NCBI GenBank assembly: GCA_015227615.1
Contig: JAALGZ010000002.1
Location: forward strand, 1,302,001 to 1,366,000
Source: Labyrinthula sp. Ha
Taxonomy: Eukaryota; Sar; Bigyra; Labyrinthulida; Labyrinthulaceae
Direction of reading: 5' to 3'
Length of the DNA: 64,000 nt
Below are positions 1-11,183 of the stretch, in pieces; the first letter of the stretch is position 1, and each line of letters begins with the position of its first letter. The notes under the pieces were generated by a model. The model ran no database searches, was not told the DNA's origin, and saw nothing but the letters and a program-made list of their open reading frames with translations. The translations under genes and the position numbers were made by a program.

Positions 1-1487
1 AGTATTCCACGAAAAGTCGCAATCCAACGCTGCGCTGTTTAAAAGATTGTTTCCACCTGGGAAGGAGACGTTTGGATCAAACATGATAAAAAGGTTGGAA
101 AAAATAGGTGTTGATTTGACCAACAAGACAAAAGCTGGTGATTTGTCAGAAGAAGAAATTGCAAAATTTGTAAGGCTTGATTTTGATGAGGATAAAATAA
201 CGTGGAAAAGAGTTGTAGATGTATGTGACAGAGCACTTAGAGACATAACAGTTGGTCAGGGGGCTTTGGAAAATCCGGAAAGGCTCAAGAAGAAGATTAA
301 ATTGGAAAAACCCTCTGAAAGAAAAACTGGTTTTGATATAACTGTAGCTTCTGAAATAATGGCAGTCCTTGCACTATGTACATCACTTCAAGACATGAAG
401 GAAAGGTTTGGAAAAATGGTTGTAGGTTACTCTAAAGCAAATGAACCTATAAACTGTGATGATTTGGGTGTTACAGGAGCAATCACTGTACTCATGAAGG
501 ATGCAATTCACCCGACATTAATGCAGACACTTGAAGAAACACCAGTTTTTGTTCATTGTGGACCTTTTGCGAACATTGCACACGGAAACTCATCTGTGAT
601 TGCTGATCAGCTTGCCTTAAAACTCGTTGGTGAAAATGGCTTTTGCGTCACAGAAGCAGGATTTGGTGCAGACATTGGCTTTGAAAAATTTATGCACATT
701 AAATGTCGTGCTTCAGGATTAGTGCCACATTGTGCAGTTATTGTTGCCACAGTCAGGGCGCTTAAGACTCACGGCGAAGTGTCAGAAGAAGAAGCAAATA
801 GTAAGAGGTATATTTTTCATTTTCATAATTTTTAGCAAAGAAGAGGCTGACATGCTACTCCTAGAGAGAGGCACACAGAACTTACTGCATCACATCAAGA
901 CAATTGGGAAATATGGGCTGAACTGTGTTGTGGCGGTAAATAAGTTTACCTTTGATACAGCAGAAGAAACAGCCCTGGTGGTTAAACTTGCTAAAGATGC
1001 AGGAGCTTTTGATGCAGTTGTTTCTTCCCATTGGCAGGAAGGTGGTAAAGGAGCTGTTAATCTTGCAAAAGCAGTAACCTCTGCGTGCGAGCACCAAAAG
1101 AATAAGATGGATGGAATCTCCACTTTGTATACGTTAGAGGACTCTTTAAAGCAGAAGATTGAAACAATTTGTACTGAGGTCTATGGAGCTGCAAAAGTTC
1201 AATACAGTGATCTGGCGGAAGAGCAATTGGAGAGATATACAACTTTAGGCTATGGCAATCTACCAGTATGTATGGCGAAAACTCATTTAAGCCTAAGTGG
1301 TGATCCTAAAAAGAAAGGAGCACCTAAAGGGTTTACGGTGAAGGTTAGGGAGGTTAGAGCTAGTGTTGGTGCCGGATTTGTTTATCCTTTATTAGGTGAG
1401 ATTATGACGATTCCGGGTCTACCAACTCGACCTGGTTTTTATGATATAGATATCACGGCTGATGGCAAAGTAATTGGGTTATTTTAA
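1..1487 (+). CDS. Formate-tetrahydrofolate ligase (C-terminal 485 aa, 5' end outside window), two visible exons
   Basis: ATP-dependent ligation of formate to tetrahydrofolate giving 10-formyl-THF, cytosolic or mitochondrial one-carbon metabolism. The frame is open from base 2 and runs without a start, so the gene begins upstream; whether it is monofunctional or the ligase part of a trifunctional C1-THF synthase cannot be seen. Conserved ligase blocks are present in order: [85 protein letters not shown] and the typical terminal VIGLF. The frame breaks at 808-835, a 28-nt GT-AG intron (phase 2) whose removal joins ...EEEANS to KEEADM; unspliced RNA would hit the TAG formed by the acceptor. Codons match neighbouring intact genes. 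It converges on the next gene with about 110 bases between stops. A second GT-AG pair of 27 nt (1470-1496) overlaps the stop codon. Confidence 0.95.
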
Positions 1488-1488
1488 C

Positions 1489-1596
1489 CTTAACAGCACT
1501 ATATATTTAAGACCTTATAAAGAAACAACTAACTATGAAGCGATTAGAAGAGTAGCATTACTTTCTGCAGTGGAAGTTGCCAATGAACTTAGATGA
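1489..1596 (+). other. Coding-like open frame of unknown status between two convergent genes
   Basis: In the +1 frame relative to the ligase stop, an open stretch reads with protein-like composition, including KETTNYEAIRRVALLSAVEV and then ANELR followed by TGA at 1594-1596, two bases before the end of the convergent gene. It has no ATG of its own. It might be an alternative terminal exon of the ligase, a remnant of a lost gene, or chance. None of the GT-AG pairs I tried puts it in frame with the ligase. Confidence 0.25.
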
Positions 1597-1597
1597 T

Positions 1598-4500
1598 TCA
1601 CCAGTTGAACTTCGCAAACTCTTCAAATAGATCTTTGTCTTTGATCTTTCTTGACTTAAATAACTTGTGACTACAATAAGCGTGCTTCTTTCCCTCACGC
1701 ATTCTGACGGTACATCCGAAACCTGCTTTACCAATCAAATGATCAGGAATAAACTCAACTTTTAAATTTGCTTGACCAAGAGTTTCCTCTGAATTTGTTT
1801 TACACGCGGTTAAGCAAAACCTTTCACCTGCATCTATGCCAATCTTTTTAACTGCAGCTTCAAGTGTTGGACACTTTGGAATCCGTAAGCCACCACCTTG
1901 AACATCATTAAACCTGTAACTAAACCCGACGTAAAACCTCAATTGGGTAGCTAAGATCCAACTCATCCACCAACTATATTGGTTAGGGAAATTTTCCTCT
2001 ACAAAACCCAAGAATCTTTGAATCTTTCCTCCCATGTAATTCTCAAGATCCCAATTAAGCAACTCGATAAACTTTCTCGTAGCCTGTCTGTAATCGCTAA
2101 TGGCGAACTGCAAGGAATACTGGGCATCAGGGTATCTTGGAATGCTAGGGTACTCATGAAGCATGCCGTTCTTTTTGGACATAAGCGTCTTAAAACCAGA
2201 ATCTCCTAAATCAACATCAGGCGGCATATCCATTGCATCAAAATCATAATCGTCGGGAAGAAAATCCCTAGGCATGCCATTGAACTTGCCAATCACGTAA
2301 TTCAGGTACCCCTTAATCACTGGCGCGTTATGAAGCAATGTCTCAATAGTAAAACTCATTGGGTCGCCTAACCCAGGCGTCTTAAACAATTCCAAACTGT
2401 GATGTCTCTTCTTCTTGAGAAGATACCCTTCTTGCAGAGGCCAACTAATTGTATAATACAGCAACCAAAAGGCATTGAGTATCCCTGTAACGAACATAAG
2501 AATTATTCTAGTTGGAAAATAGTTTGAAAGGTTGAGCATAAAATTTTCAACTCTTTGATATTCTTCTGGAGTCTCATCAGATTTTGGCTTCTCAAACCCT
2601 TCTAAGTGTCCTCTAACCCCTTCCAGAATCATATTGTTATAGTTTACAATAGGCAGGATAGCTTCATAATGAGAGCTTGCGTGCACAAAATAAGTTCCAT
2701 TTTCACCTTGAGCATCAAGCAGATCCCAAACTTTCCCGCATACCAAATCCTCACCCTCAAACCTAGTAAAATAGGTCCATGACTTAGATTTCAACACCTC
2801 CAGGCCATCAAGGCTGCCATAATCCTGTTTCCTTTGGGTAAAAAATGCCTCAAATTTCTTATTCAAAAGTTTGTCGCTTAGATTAGTTCCAGGTGAACAA
2901 TACTGAAGCAATATCTTCTCTCTAAGAACATCTTTTGCCGGGTCTGTTTCGTGTCCTGATTCCGAAGACAAGAAAGGTTGAAGAGCTTTGTAGGAATCAC
3001 GTACACAGAAAACTTCACCTTGACCTGCCTCTATCTCAGGAACTCTTGCTGTTTGGCGCGCTATAGCATCCGCGAAAACCCTCATATGCTCCCTAGAGTA
3101 ATTTCCCGTTTGCTCGGGTTTACACAGATAGGACCTAAATTTAGATCCCGTTATGTTTGGACTGAGAAGCAAGTCTTTTTCCTTGTTTGTAAGGTCGATA
3201 GGAAAAATCTTTTTTGTACTGTCCACATACGCATCTCCTACTGGGGCAGCCATAATCAAGAAATCAAAAGTTTCAGAATATTCAGACCCTCTCCAATTGT
3301 ATTTTGAGTAGACCTTCACCTTCCCATAAACATCACGTCTTTTTACGGAAGAAATATTCACGTTATACTTGATTCTATCTCTTAACTGATTCACATCCAA
3401 CACCCGGTCCCAAACAGATGTCCAACTACTGATCAGCATCCCCTTTGTGTACTGATCAAAGTCATATATGCTTCTCCCAGTTGTCCTCATCTTCTTATCC
3501 AAATGATCCATTAGGCTACGGAAAGGCCAAATTCCCTTCTTGCTAGCTCTAAACAATGGCTGCCATTGTAAATAAGAGTCTACCATATGAGGTGTCAACC
3601 AAGTCATAGCCCAAAATGTAGGCAGCTGATCCAAAACGCCACACCCCTGACCAGTCAGCGAATATATCATAACTGGGCGAATAGATTCCAACTGGTGCTG
3701 TTTCAAAAACTCCTCAAATGGCAGCAGCAAGTACTTTAACTGCTTCCTAGTTCTTCTCGAGGGCATACTTCCATAATAAGAACCAAATAGATCCTTGTGC
3801 AATCTGCAATATTTCTTCCAAGAGGCATAAACCTCTATTCTTGAAATGAAGGGACCAAGAAAGGGGAAAACAGATAAAAGGCGGGGGTAGTTTGTCTTGA
3901 GAGCCGCATTATGAAACATCCATTCATATAAATTAAGAACTTCATCTTCTGGAATATTATCACCCTCAAAAGCATATGATTCTGGGCCAACTTCTCTGGT
4001 GATATCCGGCAAATTCGGAGGAGATTTATTTTGGAGATCCTTTAAAAATTTTCTGACGCTCCAATAAGTACTACTTAGATAACCGGTTCCCATTTCATGA
4101 AATAATTCTGCACCATTTTCAAGCATATCTTCTTTTGATTTATCACCGTAGATTATACTCCCATCCTTGCTTAATTTTGGATTTGGTATTGTTTTTAAAG
4201 TCTTGCTGCGAATGGATAGACTTTTTCCACCATGTCGATCTTCCTTTTCTAAAATCGTAATATTTTCTGCCGGTAATCCCTTTTGGACAAGAAGATGCGC
4301 CATGTGCAAACCAGATGGACCCGCACCAACAATCAAAACTTTGGAGTCTTTTTTTGGAGCCTTTGGACTAAACTTCGTTTCAAATATCTTTCCAAGTAGT
4401 TTCAGATGATGACCCATAAGAACTTCAAGTCTTCCTCTCTGCAGCTTCTGAAGATTAAATCCAAACAAGCTGCTACTTCTCTGTCTATGTATATATCTTA

Positions 4501-5479
4501 AATGACACTGCTCTGGTCTTTGATCAAAGGTTGAGAATATCATTAAAAATTCGTGTCCTCTGGATGATAACCAAGGTTGAGATTCATGTTCTAAGTATTT
4601 TGATGCAAATCTGTAGACTTTGTTTCCCTGTTGATCAACATCAAAATCAGAGCACAACTTAATCTCCTCTACAATAGACTTAACTACTCCATCCTCATAC
4701 TTTGAATATCTAACTCTTGATCCAGGTCCATTTCTAGATACTTCACTCGGTAAAGTTTTTTCCCACTGCGGACAAGATTCAAAATTAGTTAATCCAGATT
4801 CTCTCGCCTCATCTTGGTTTTTCTTTGTTGCAAAAGCAAGAAAATTTAAATAATGTCTAAACACAGAAAAACATTTTTCAGGCGAATGATCATACACATA
4901 TTCCCTTTCCACGGTGATGAACTTATTTTCAAACTTTATATGCTTCTCTCTGAACGGAAGGTCTGCAAATTGCGATGGCTTGGTTCCTTGGATATCGAAA
5001 GGTCCACCTTCTTTTGCATATACTCTTACAGTTACATCCTTTTCCAATCCATAACAAAACATTTCATGATTATGCGTTGCGGTCTCACTCGTGAATGAAT
5101 GTTGTTCTTCAGTTTCCGGCTCACTTTCTGATGAGTCGTCAACAGACATATCCTGTATTGTACGTTGATTAACTGAGGGCGGCTCGTAATGGCTAGAGTC
5201 AGAAAGTTCATTTGACTCAGAATAGGACAGTTGTTTATTTCTGCTTCCTCCCTTTTTAGAAGACAGGATTTTCTTCCTCCGACTTCTCAGAGACCTTTGA
5301 GAGCTGGATTTTCTACTGGCAACACTGTTTTCTGGTTCAGGCTCAAGCAAAGGTTCATCAGCTACAGAATCGCAGGATAAATCAGACCCATCTGTAAAAC
5401 TTTCTTTCATCTCTCTTTCATACCAAGTCTTTCTTTCAGATTTTCCACCTGAAGTTTTCTTTGTCTTTCTTTTTCCCAT
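1598..5479 (-). CDS. 1293-aa FAD/NAD-binding oxidoreductase fusion with SRPBCC-like N-part and Cys-rich D27-like tail
   Basis: Single exon from ATG at 5479 to TGA at 1598. Residues 1-140 are low-complexity, Ser/Lys/Glu-rich with several basic clusters. Residues about 175-365 look like a START/SRPBCC-type ligand pocket (weak call). Residue 381 starts a Rossmann dinucleotide fold, VLIVGAGPSGLHMAHLL, with the acidic end of the second strand in ITILEKEDRHGGKSLS, as in flavin amine oxidase/carotenoid desaturase-like enzymes. Around residues 990-1015 lies a hydrophobic hairpin that could anchor in a membrane. The tail from about 1218 (GERFCLTACKTNSEETLG ... GFGCTVRMREG) resembles the C-terminal Cys motif of DWARF27-like carotenoid isomerases (DUF4033); this is by eye. 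Substrate unknown. The combination may be a lipid or carotenoid modifying enzyme; only the flavoprotein assignment is firm. Confidence 0.8.
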   Translation of the reverse strand: MGKRKTKKTSGGKSERKTWYEREMKESFTDGSDLSCDSVADEPLLEPEPENSVASRKSSSQRSLRSRRKKILSSKKGGSRNKQLSYSESNELSDSSHYEPPSVNQRTIQDMSVDDSSESEPETEEQHSFTSETATHNHEMFCYGLEKDVTVRVYAKEGGPFDIQGTKPSQFADLPFREKHIKFENKFITVEREYVYDHSPEKCFSVFRHYLNFLAFATKKNQDEARESGLTNFESCPQWEKTLPSEVSRNGPGSRVRYSKYEDGVVKSIVEEIKLCSDFDVDQQGNKVYRFASKYLEHESQPWLSSRGHEFLMIFSTFDQRPEQCHLRYIHRQRSSSLFGFNLQKLQRGRLEVLMGHHLKLLGKIFETKFSPKAPKKDSKVLIVGAGPSGLHMAHLLVQKGLPAENITILEKEDRHGGKSLSIRSKTLKTIPNPKLSKDGSIIYGDKSKEDMLENGAELFHEMGTGYLSSTYWSVRKFLKDLQNKSPPNLPDITREVGPESYAFEGDNIPEDEVLNLYEWMFHNAALKTNYPRLLSVFPFLGPFISRIEVYASWKKYCRLHKDLFGSYYGSMPSRRTRKQLKYLLLPFEEFLKQHQLESIRPVMIYSLTGQGCGVLDQLPTFWAMTWLTPHMVDSYLQWQPLFRASKKGIWPFRSLMDHLDKKMRTTGRSIYDFDQYTKGMLISSWTSVWDRVLDVNQLRDRIKYNVNISSVKRRDVYGKVKVYSKYNWRGSEYSETFDFLIMAAPVGDAYVDSTKKIFPIDLTNKEKDLLLSPNITGSKFRSYLCKPEQTGNYSREHMRVFADAIARQTARVPEIEAGQGEVFCVRDSYKALQPFLSSESGHETDPAKDVLREKILLQYCSPGTNLSDKLLNKKFEAFFTQRKQDYGSLDGLEVLKSKSWTYFTRFEGEDLVCGKVWDLLDAQGENGTYFVHASSHYEAILPIVNYNNMILEGVRGHLEGFEKPKSDETPEEYQRVENFMLNLSNYFPTRIILMFVTGILNAFWLLYYTISWPLQEGYLLKKKRHHSLELFKTPGLGDPMSFTIETLLHNAPVIKGYLNYVIGKFNGMPRDFLPDDYDFDAMDMPPDVDLGDSGFKTLMSKKNGMLHEYPSIPRYPDAQYSLQFAISDYRQATRKFIELLNWDLENYMGGKIQRFLGFVEENFPNQYSWWMSWILATQLRFYVGFSYRFNDVQGGGLRIPKCPTLEAAVKKIGIDAGERFCLTACKTNSEETLGQANLKVEFIPDHLIGKAGFGCTVRMREGKKHAYCSHKLFKSRKIKDKDLFEEFAKFNW

Positions 5480-8400
5480 TTTATTTGGTTTCTTTTGTTT
5501 TGACTATACCGGAATACACATGTTTTAATTGCTTGTACTGCTCGCATCTGTTACTTACTTGCCTTCTCAACATGTCTCCAGCTTACATGCAGTATCTTTC
5601 TATTTTTCAGCATAAAGACGTTTCCTTGCAGCATGCACTTAACGGCTATTTATAGCAACACTGCAATGGGCAATATGGGCACTTCGTTTTAACGGTCGAG
5701 AGAAATTAGGTTTGAAATCAACGTGGAGATATACTGTAGGAGGTTGCTATAGCTGGGAATGTCGGTAACAAAGTGTGTTCAAGTCATGCCTTAATTTTGG
5801 GCAGAATGAGATGACTATAGAATATATTTACTTGCACGATTTCTCATTGAACTGGTAGACCGTGGGCAGTGGTGGAAGACGGTTTTGTTGGTATAGTGTG
5901 AAAATAGGTTAGAGGAAGAGAAGTAAAAACTATACATGCTGCATTCTAATTCTACCTATGTATTTGCAAGGGTAGAGTACAAATTGAGGAACACATATAC
6001 ACATAAGACTTTTCGAAAATATCAAGCTGGATACATGTCTAGTAATTATAGTATTAATTTAGCTTGGATATCTTGAATATTCAGATGGTTGTCCGCTGAG
6101 AACTCCACATGGTCTAAGTGAGAAAAACTTTTTGTTTGAAATTTGAGTTTCTCTGCTACATGGAGATGGCCACTGGGGGTTTCAAATTTCAGAGAACTTG
6201 CGTAAAGATATATGCAACTATTTAATAAACAATTCAGCTAAATGAGCAAAGCTTTCGAATTAAACTAGAAGCGTATTCACAAGGTGTTGAAAAGTCCATT
6301 TTCATGAATTTGGGACAAGGAAAGTACACGAGAAAGACGAATACTAGCCAAACAAAGAACTTCTAACTCATCAATATGATGGAAAAACTCTCAGGTGTGC
6401 AAGAGACATTGTATGATCAGAGAAGATTTTCTTAGGTAGGTGTTAGATTTCAATAAGCTAGAACAAGGTACTAATGCTCGCATGAGATAGTTAGAGGGAA
6501 ACCCATTCATGTTGCTAATTCCTTGTGTGTAGTCGCAAGAAACTTCTCAGCACTAATCATATAACAATGTTATTCCTGAAAAATAAGGAAGCAAAATACT
6601 TACACTCAAGCACTCAAAGTCAACATCTAAAATGGAAACACGTAGACAAAATGCCCCCGCCGATTCTTCCCGTCTTCCAGCTCTATAATCTGAAATTGCG
6701 AATATTATGCTGAATAAATGGTGGAATCATAAACGTGAAATGTAGATTATATTTAAATGTTTGGAATTTTGTTGACAGAGCATTTAGGCTAACCAAATTA
6801 TTGAAAAACTTACAACATTTTCCTAAGGATTCTAGCACGAACTTATGAACTAGAAGGAACTCGCAACATATTAAGTACCTTTATACTTATACAATCATCA
6901 TGAATATAAGTTATGATGTAGAGCAAAAATCTTAAGCATTTCTCATGGAAGAATAGATGTTCGTAAGTATAGCCCAGATTAAAAAAATATTATAGTTAGA
7001 AGAGATATTAGACTGTGCAATAAATTTAACGAGGCAGATTTACTATGTATTTAGCTAGGTTCTCTCCGAAGGTTCAGGTCATGTCACAAGAACCCCTGTT
7101 ATTCAATGAAACTAGTGTATCAAGATCAATAACCATCATATTCCTTCTTGAAGTAATAGATAAACTGAAGTATTAAGATAATCGACAAAGTTCGAAAATA
7201 AGGGGTCAAAATATGGGAGTGGAAACCAAATACTGATCAAGTAACTAATGGTCATTTTATAGGAGACCTTCCAAAATATTGCCCAATGCTAAAAAGCTTA
7301 GAATAGAAACAAGTGTCATAATGGCATCTTCAAGGAAATGCATCACGATATAGTGAATGGTTTTGTGCTAGGTGAGTTAATCTAGCCGTATAATCAATTC
7401 CAGGAAAAATCAATTTTTTAAGGATCTATTAGCTCGCACAAACGGTTGATCGAAACATGATTATAGAAAATAGCCCGAATTCCCTTCCATACACCAAGTA
7501 TTTAAGCGGTGCAATTTTCTCATGAAATCTGAGCTGGCAATAAAACCACATAGCGTTTCTAGCCCGCTATACATCTCTATTTATTGGATAGAGAAGTAAC
7601 CAGTACATTGTATTTAGCCTTCTTTGTTGAAGAAATTTATTTTGAATAATTGTTGGGAAGAGTAATTATGTCTATCAGTCAAATTTTTTCGACGTAGATG
7701 CGTAGATCATTGCTATAATCAAAGGCAATACTACAGTAAATAGAAATAAATATTCCTTGGAGTCGAAAACTATTATAGCCAGTGCGCAAATTAACTTTTG
7801 GAAATATTGGTATCTATCAATGTATTGCAAGTGGTCCTACATAAGAATCAATCATCTGCAAGTCGAAAGAAAATGGCTATATAACTGAGGTATTGTTGGA
7901 TCCAGGACTTTTCAAGAAACAAGGGTTTAATGTTTTATAATCACCGAACCAAATTATTTAAGAGCTGGAAGACATATATGAGAAGCTAATTGAGAAAAAT
8001 GTACCTAGAAGAACTTCTTCCGGTATAATGTTAAGAATCTTAAAACAACTTAATTTTTAGAGTAATTACTAAGGGATGTTGTACGGATTTAAGAACCATG
8101 AACCCGGTAAAGAAACCATTACAACACTTTCACCATTTGTCAGAAAAGACATCTCCTCTCAAATACCCAAATCACAGGTGTATAGCCTTACAAGCTGCTA
8201 TAATCCCCAGAAATGTTGAGTACAGTATTCCTATGAATATTTTATTGAAAAAAAATATATATTATAATCAGATTAGGAATCTTAATACAAGCCCAGAGAA
8301 GAACCCTCTGATCATGAATTCATACCCAACAGCAACGTAGGTATGATATCAAAGCTAAAAATATTTCCAAGAATATGCAATAATAGAGATATTTTTATAT

Positions 8401-9444
8401 AACAACGGGTCATTCATGAAAACTTTTCGAATAATCTCAATTTTCCAATAATTCAACATGTGTCGATGATTTTTTTCAGAAAATATATGCTAGAATAAGG
8501 GAAAATAATTGGAAGCCAATGATATCTCCAATGATTATCTCACTTTTCAATGTATTTATGTAGTTTGAACTAAAAAGTAAATTCTGTGAACATGAGTAAA
8601 ACGTTTAACGAATAATTGGTTTTAGAGAATTTTTAAGAATTCTAAAATGCCTCGTGTGGTTACACATATAGTTAATAAGTTCGGCCTCTATAAGTGTCCA
8701 ATGAAATAGCAAGACACAACTTTTGACATGTACTAAAAGCTGATGATGAATTAATGATTTATACTTTTAGCTTATGTTACATTTACAGATATCGCTTTGA
8801 TTTCAGTTTTTGCAACCAATTGTAATTGCGCATAATTTTCAGGGAATAAGAGTGCTAAGGGCGGAGTAAACAAAGTTTAAGGTTTCAAAGTCAATCAAAA
8901 AATATTTTCCCATCTATTTGAGACATATATTTAAGATATTAAGCTTCAGGTTCTGCTTAATAAATTAAATTAATTGGATCATTCTAGTGTGATTTATTTG
9001 ACAATTGTTGTTGTTCAGACTGTTTGATACATTCTTGTTTAACCAAGAATTCATTTAACATCAAGGACCTTACCTACACGACGTTGAGACATTGATATCT
9101 TTTGAAACTAGGAGGCAGCAGTTTTTATATACCTCTTCTGTTTTTAATTTTTTCTTCAACCATAATTTTAATTCTTAAGGACTCAGTCAGGTAGTTTTCT
9201 TCTGGAGTCGAAAGAAGACATGTACAACTCAATAACAGACATTTTGTACTATTACGTATAGCAAATCCAGAAACCATAATATTATGGTCATCTTATTTGA
9301 TGTTTCTTTTTATAAGAAAGTAATACAGAGTTTTTAATTTTGTATCGCTGTCTAAAAGCAACATCTCTAATAGACAATGTCTTTTGTGATTTGTCCTTTT
9401 GTTAAGTACCGGTTGTGTTAACGAGAGAAGACAAAGACAAGGAC
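5480..9444. other. Gene-free AT-rich interval (about 4 kb)
   Basis: Stops occur frequently in all frames; the longest ATG frame (8098-8340, 80 codons) has no recognisable motif and no supporting exon. I see no tRNA, tandem array or intact mobile element. The last 200 bases presumably carry the promoter of the P450 starting at 9445, but no clear motif stands out. Confidence 0.5.
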
Positions 9445-11160
9445 ATGTCTCTTTTAGACATCATAATATCCATTACCAAAACACAAAACAAAATAATGAT
9501 GAACCCCATCGAATTAGAAATAAAGGAATTTACCCAAAGAATAGCATACATTCTTATAATTTGGTACGTGTTGAAGCTTTTAAAAAATGCTGTATGCTTT
9601 ATTGTTAACTTCTTCAAACTCTCACGTCTCTGGAGAACTCTCCCAGGGTCCTTAAATCCATTCCTCTTCATCCAGAACATCCTAAACTTTGAAAGACTTT
9701 ATGATTTTCAAAAAGATATTTTTCAGAAATATCCGTCTGCAGACTTTGTTAAGCTGGCAATTGGACCTTCCCCTGAAATTTACGTTGCATCACGAAAAGC
9801 CTACAACTTCCTTTTCTTTCAAAAAAACAACTTGACACTTAATCCAAATCCAGGAGATGATAAAGCGTATGAAACAATGGAACAATGGCTAGGACCAAGA
9901 GCAATTCCAATGTTGAGAAAAACTAAGTGTTTTCCCACAGAGCAGCATTACTACAGACAACAAATCTCCTTGTTAGAAAAAGTTGTCCCAAAATTAGCAG
10001 ATATAAAACCTGGAAACTATTTTTTTGAAGCTATTTGGAAAAACGTAGAAAAGGCAAATAGTTTTTTTATTCATGAAGAAGGAAAAATAAATATTTTAGA
10101 TGTTGTGAATAATTACGCGGGTGGGAATTTAGAAACACTATTGTTTGGAGATTTGGCAGGTGAGTTGAAAAAAATTGTTGGGGATGAAGATTACATGAAG
10201 TTAATGAATGATGTTTATACTTCAAGTATTGATGCAACAAAAATTCGAATGGGTTTATCTTACTTAAATATGTTACTTCCATTTCCTATGACTACATTCG
10301 TAACTTACTTAGGAAAAACAATTGGTTCATCAAACAAGAAATATAAAAATTCTGTAGATGCGATTAAAAAATATATACAGAAAATAATTTCTCATATGCA
10401 AAATATTGATCTACAAGATCTAGATTCAAAGCATGATCTCTGTTCAGTTTATTTAAGAGAAATTCAGTGGGATAATGATTTACTAGAAAGTTTAATCTTC
10501 GCTATGTCTTTAGGCGCTAGAAATGCAGTTGCTGGTTTAATTTCTTGGTCTATTTATATCTTAGCATCTAATCCAAACTTTCAACAAAACCTTTACCAAG
10601 AACTAATCACTTATTTTTCTAGTACAAAAAAGAACTTAAAAGCTCTTTCTGCTTCTGAACTTGATTCACTTCCTTTTTTAAATGGAATCGTCAGAGAAGC
10701 AGGTAGGTTAAATCCTCCTGTAGCTCAAGGTTATGTTTTCGCTGCAGATGACTTGAAATTTACGGATGGCACACTCTTTCCAAAAGGAACAAAATTTACA
10801 TATTGTCCATTTGCTTTTGGAAATTTAGAAAAAAATTATACTGATGTTAATGTTGTTAAACCAGAGAGGTGGATTAAAGGAGTTGATGCTGTAAGAGTGG
10901 GAGAAGATCCATTTCCACTATTTAAAGTAAGAGATAGAAATTGTGTTGGTATGGATGTTGGTTTTTTTCAAGTTAAGTTATTTTTAGCAAAGCTGATTTT
11001 AAAATTTGAATTAAATATAGATCCAAAAGATAAAGAGAATATAACAAAAAGTGTTGGTATTCATTTAGTAATGGCAAATAAAAAGAAGAGAGAAAATATT
11101 GAGTTAATGATAAGTTTAAATAAGAGAAAAGAGTTTGAACACTTTGAAGTTGTAAGTTAA
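9445..11160 (+). CDS. Divergent cytochrome P450
   Basis: Membrane-anchored heme-thiolate protein of 571 aa, likely on the ER through the hydrophobic segment AYILIIWYVLKLLKNAV near the N-terminus. The first in-frame ATG is at 9445; the frame extends ten codons further without ATG, and a second ATG pair lies at about codon 18. Numbered from 9445: the K-helix ExxR motif is EAGR (418-421), PERW follows at about 473, and the Cys loop is FKVRDRNCVG with Cys500. Two key positions are unusual: the loop has Arg where FxxGxRxCxG expects Gly, and the I-helix reads SLGARNAVAG (about 355-364) instead of AGxDTT, so the usual acid-alcohol pair for oxygen activation is missing. This resembles P450s that rearrange or isomerise rather than hydroxylate, but the real chemistry cannot be told. 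It ends 23 bases from the convergent neighbour. Confidence 0.88.
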   Translation: MSLLDIIISITKTQNKIMMNPIELEIKEFTQRIAYILIIWYVLKLLKNAVCFIVNFFKLSRLWRTLPGSLNPFLFIQNILNFERLYDFQKDIFQKYPSADFVKLAIGPSPEIYVASRKAYNFLFFQKNNLTLNPNPGDDKAYETMEQWLGPRAIPMLRKTKCFPTEQHYYRQQISLLEKVVPKLADIKPGNYFFEAIWKNVEKANSFFIHEEGKINILDVVNNYAGGNLETLLFGDLAGELKKIVGDEDYMKLMNDVYTSSIDATKIRMGLSYLNMLLPFPMTTFVTYLGKTIGSSNKKYKNSVDAIKKYIQKIISHMQNIDLQDLDSKHDLCSVYLREIQWDNDLLESLIFAMSLGARNAVAGLISWSIYILASNPNFQQNLYQELITYFSSTKKNLKALSASELDSLPFLNGIVREAGRLNPPVAQGYVFAADDLKFTDGTLFPKGTKFTYCPFAFGNLEKNYTDVNVVKPERWIKGVDAVRVGEDPFPLFKVRDRNCVGMDVGFFQVKLFLAKLILKFELNIDPKDKENITKSVGIHLVMANKKKRENIELMISLNKRKEFEHFEVVS

Positions 11161-11183
11161 ATTATGAGTTAAGTTGTAAATTG

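Noticed and set aside
5480-8500. Possible very old mobile-element debris near 7.9-8.3 kb
   Set aside because: Only faint resemblance of scattered words; no conserved motif, terminal repeat or continuous frame, so no family call is justified.
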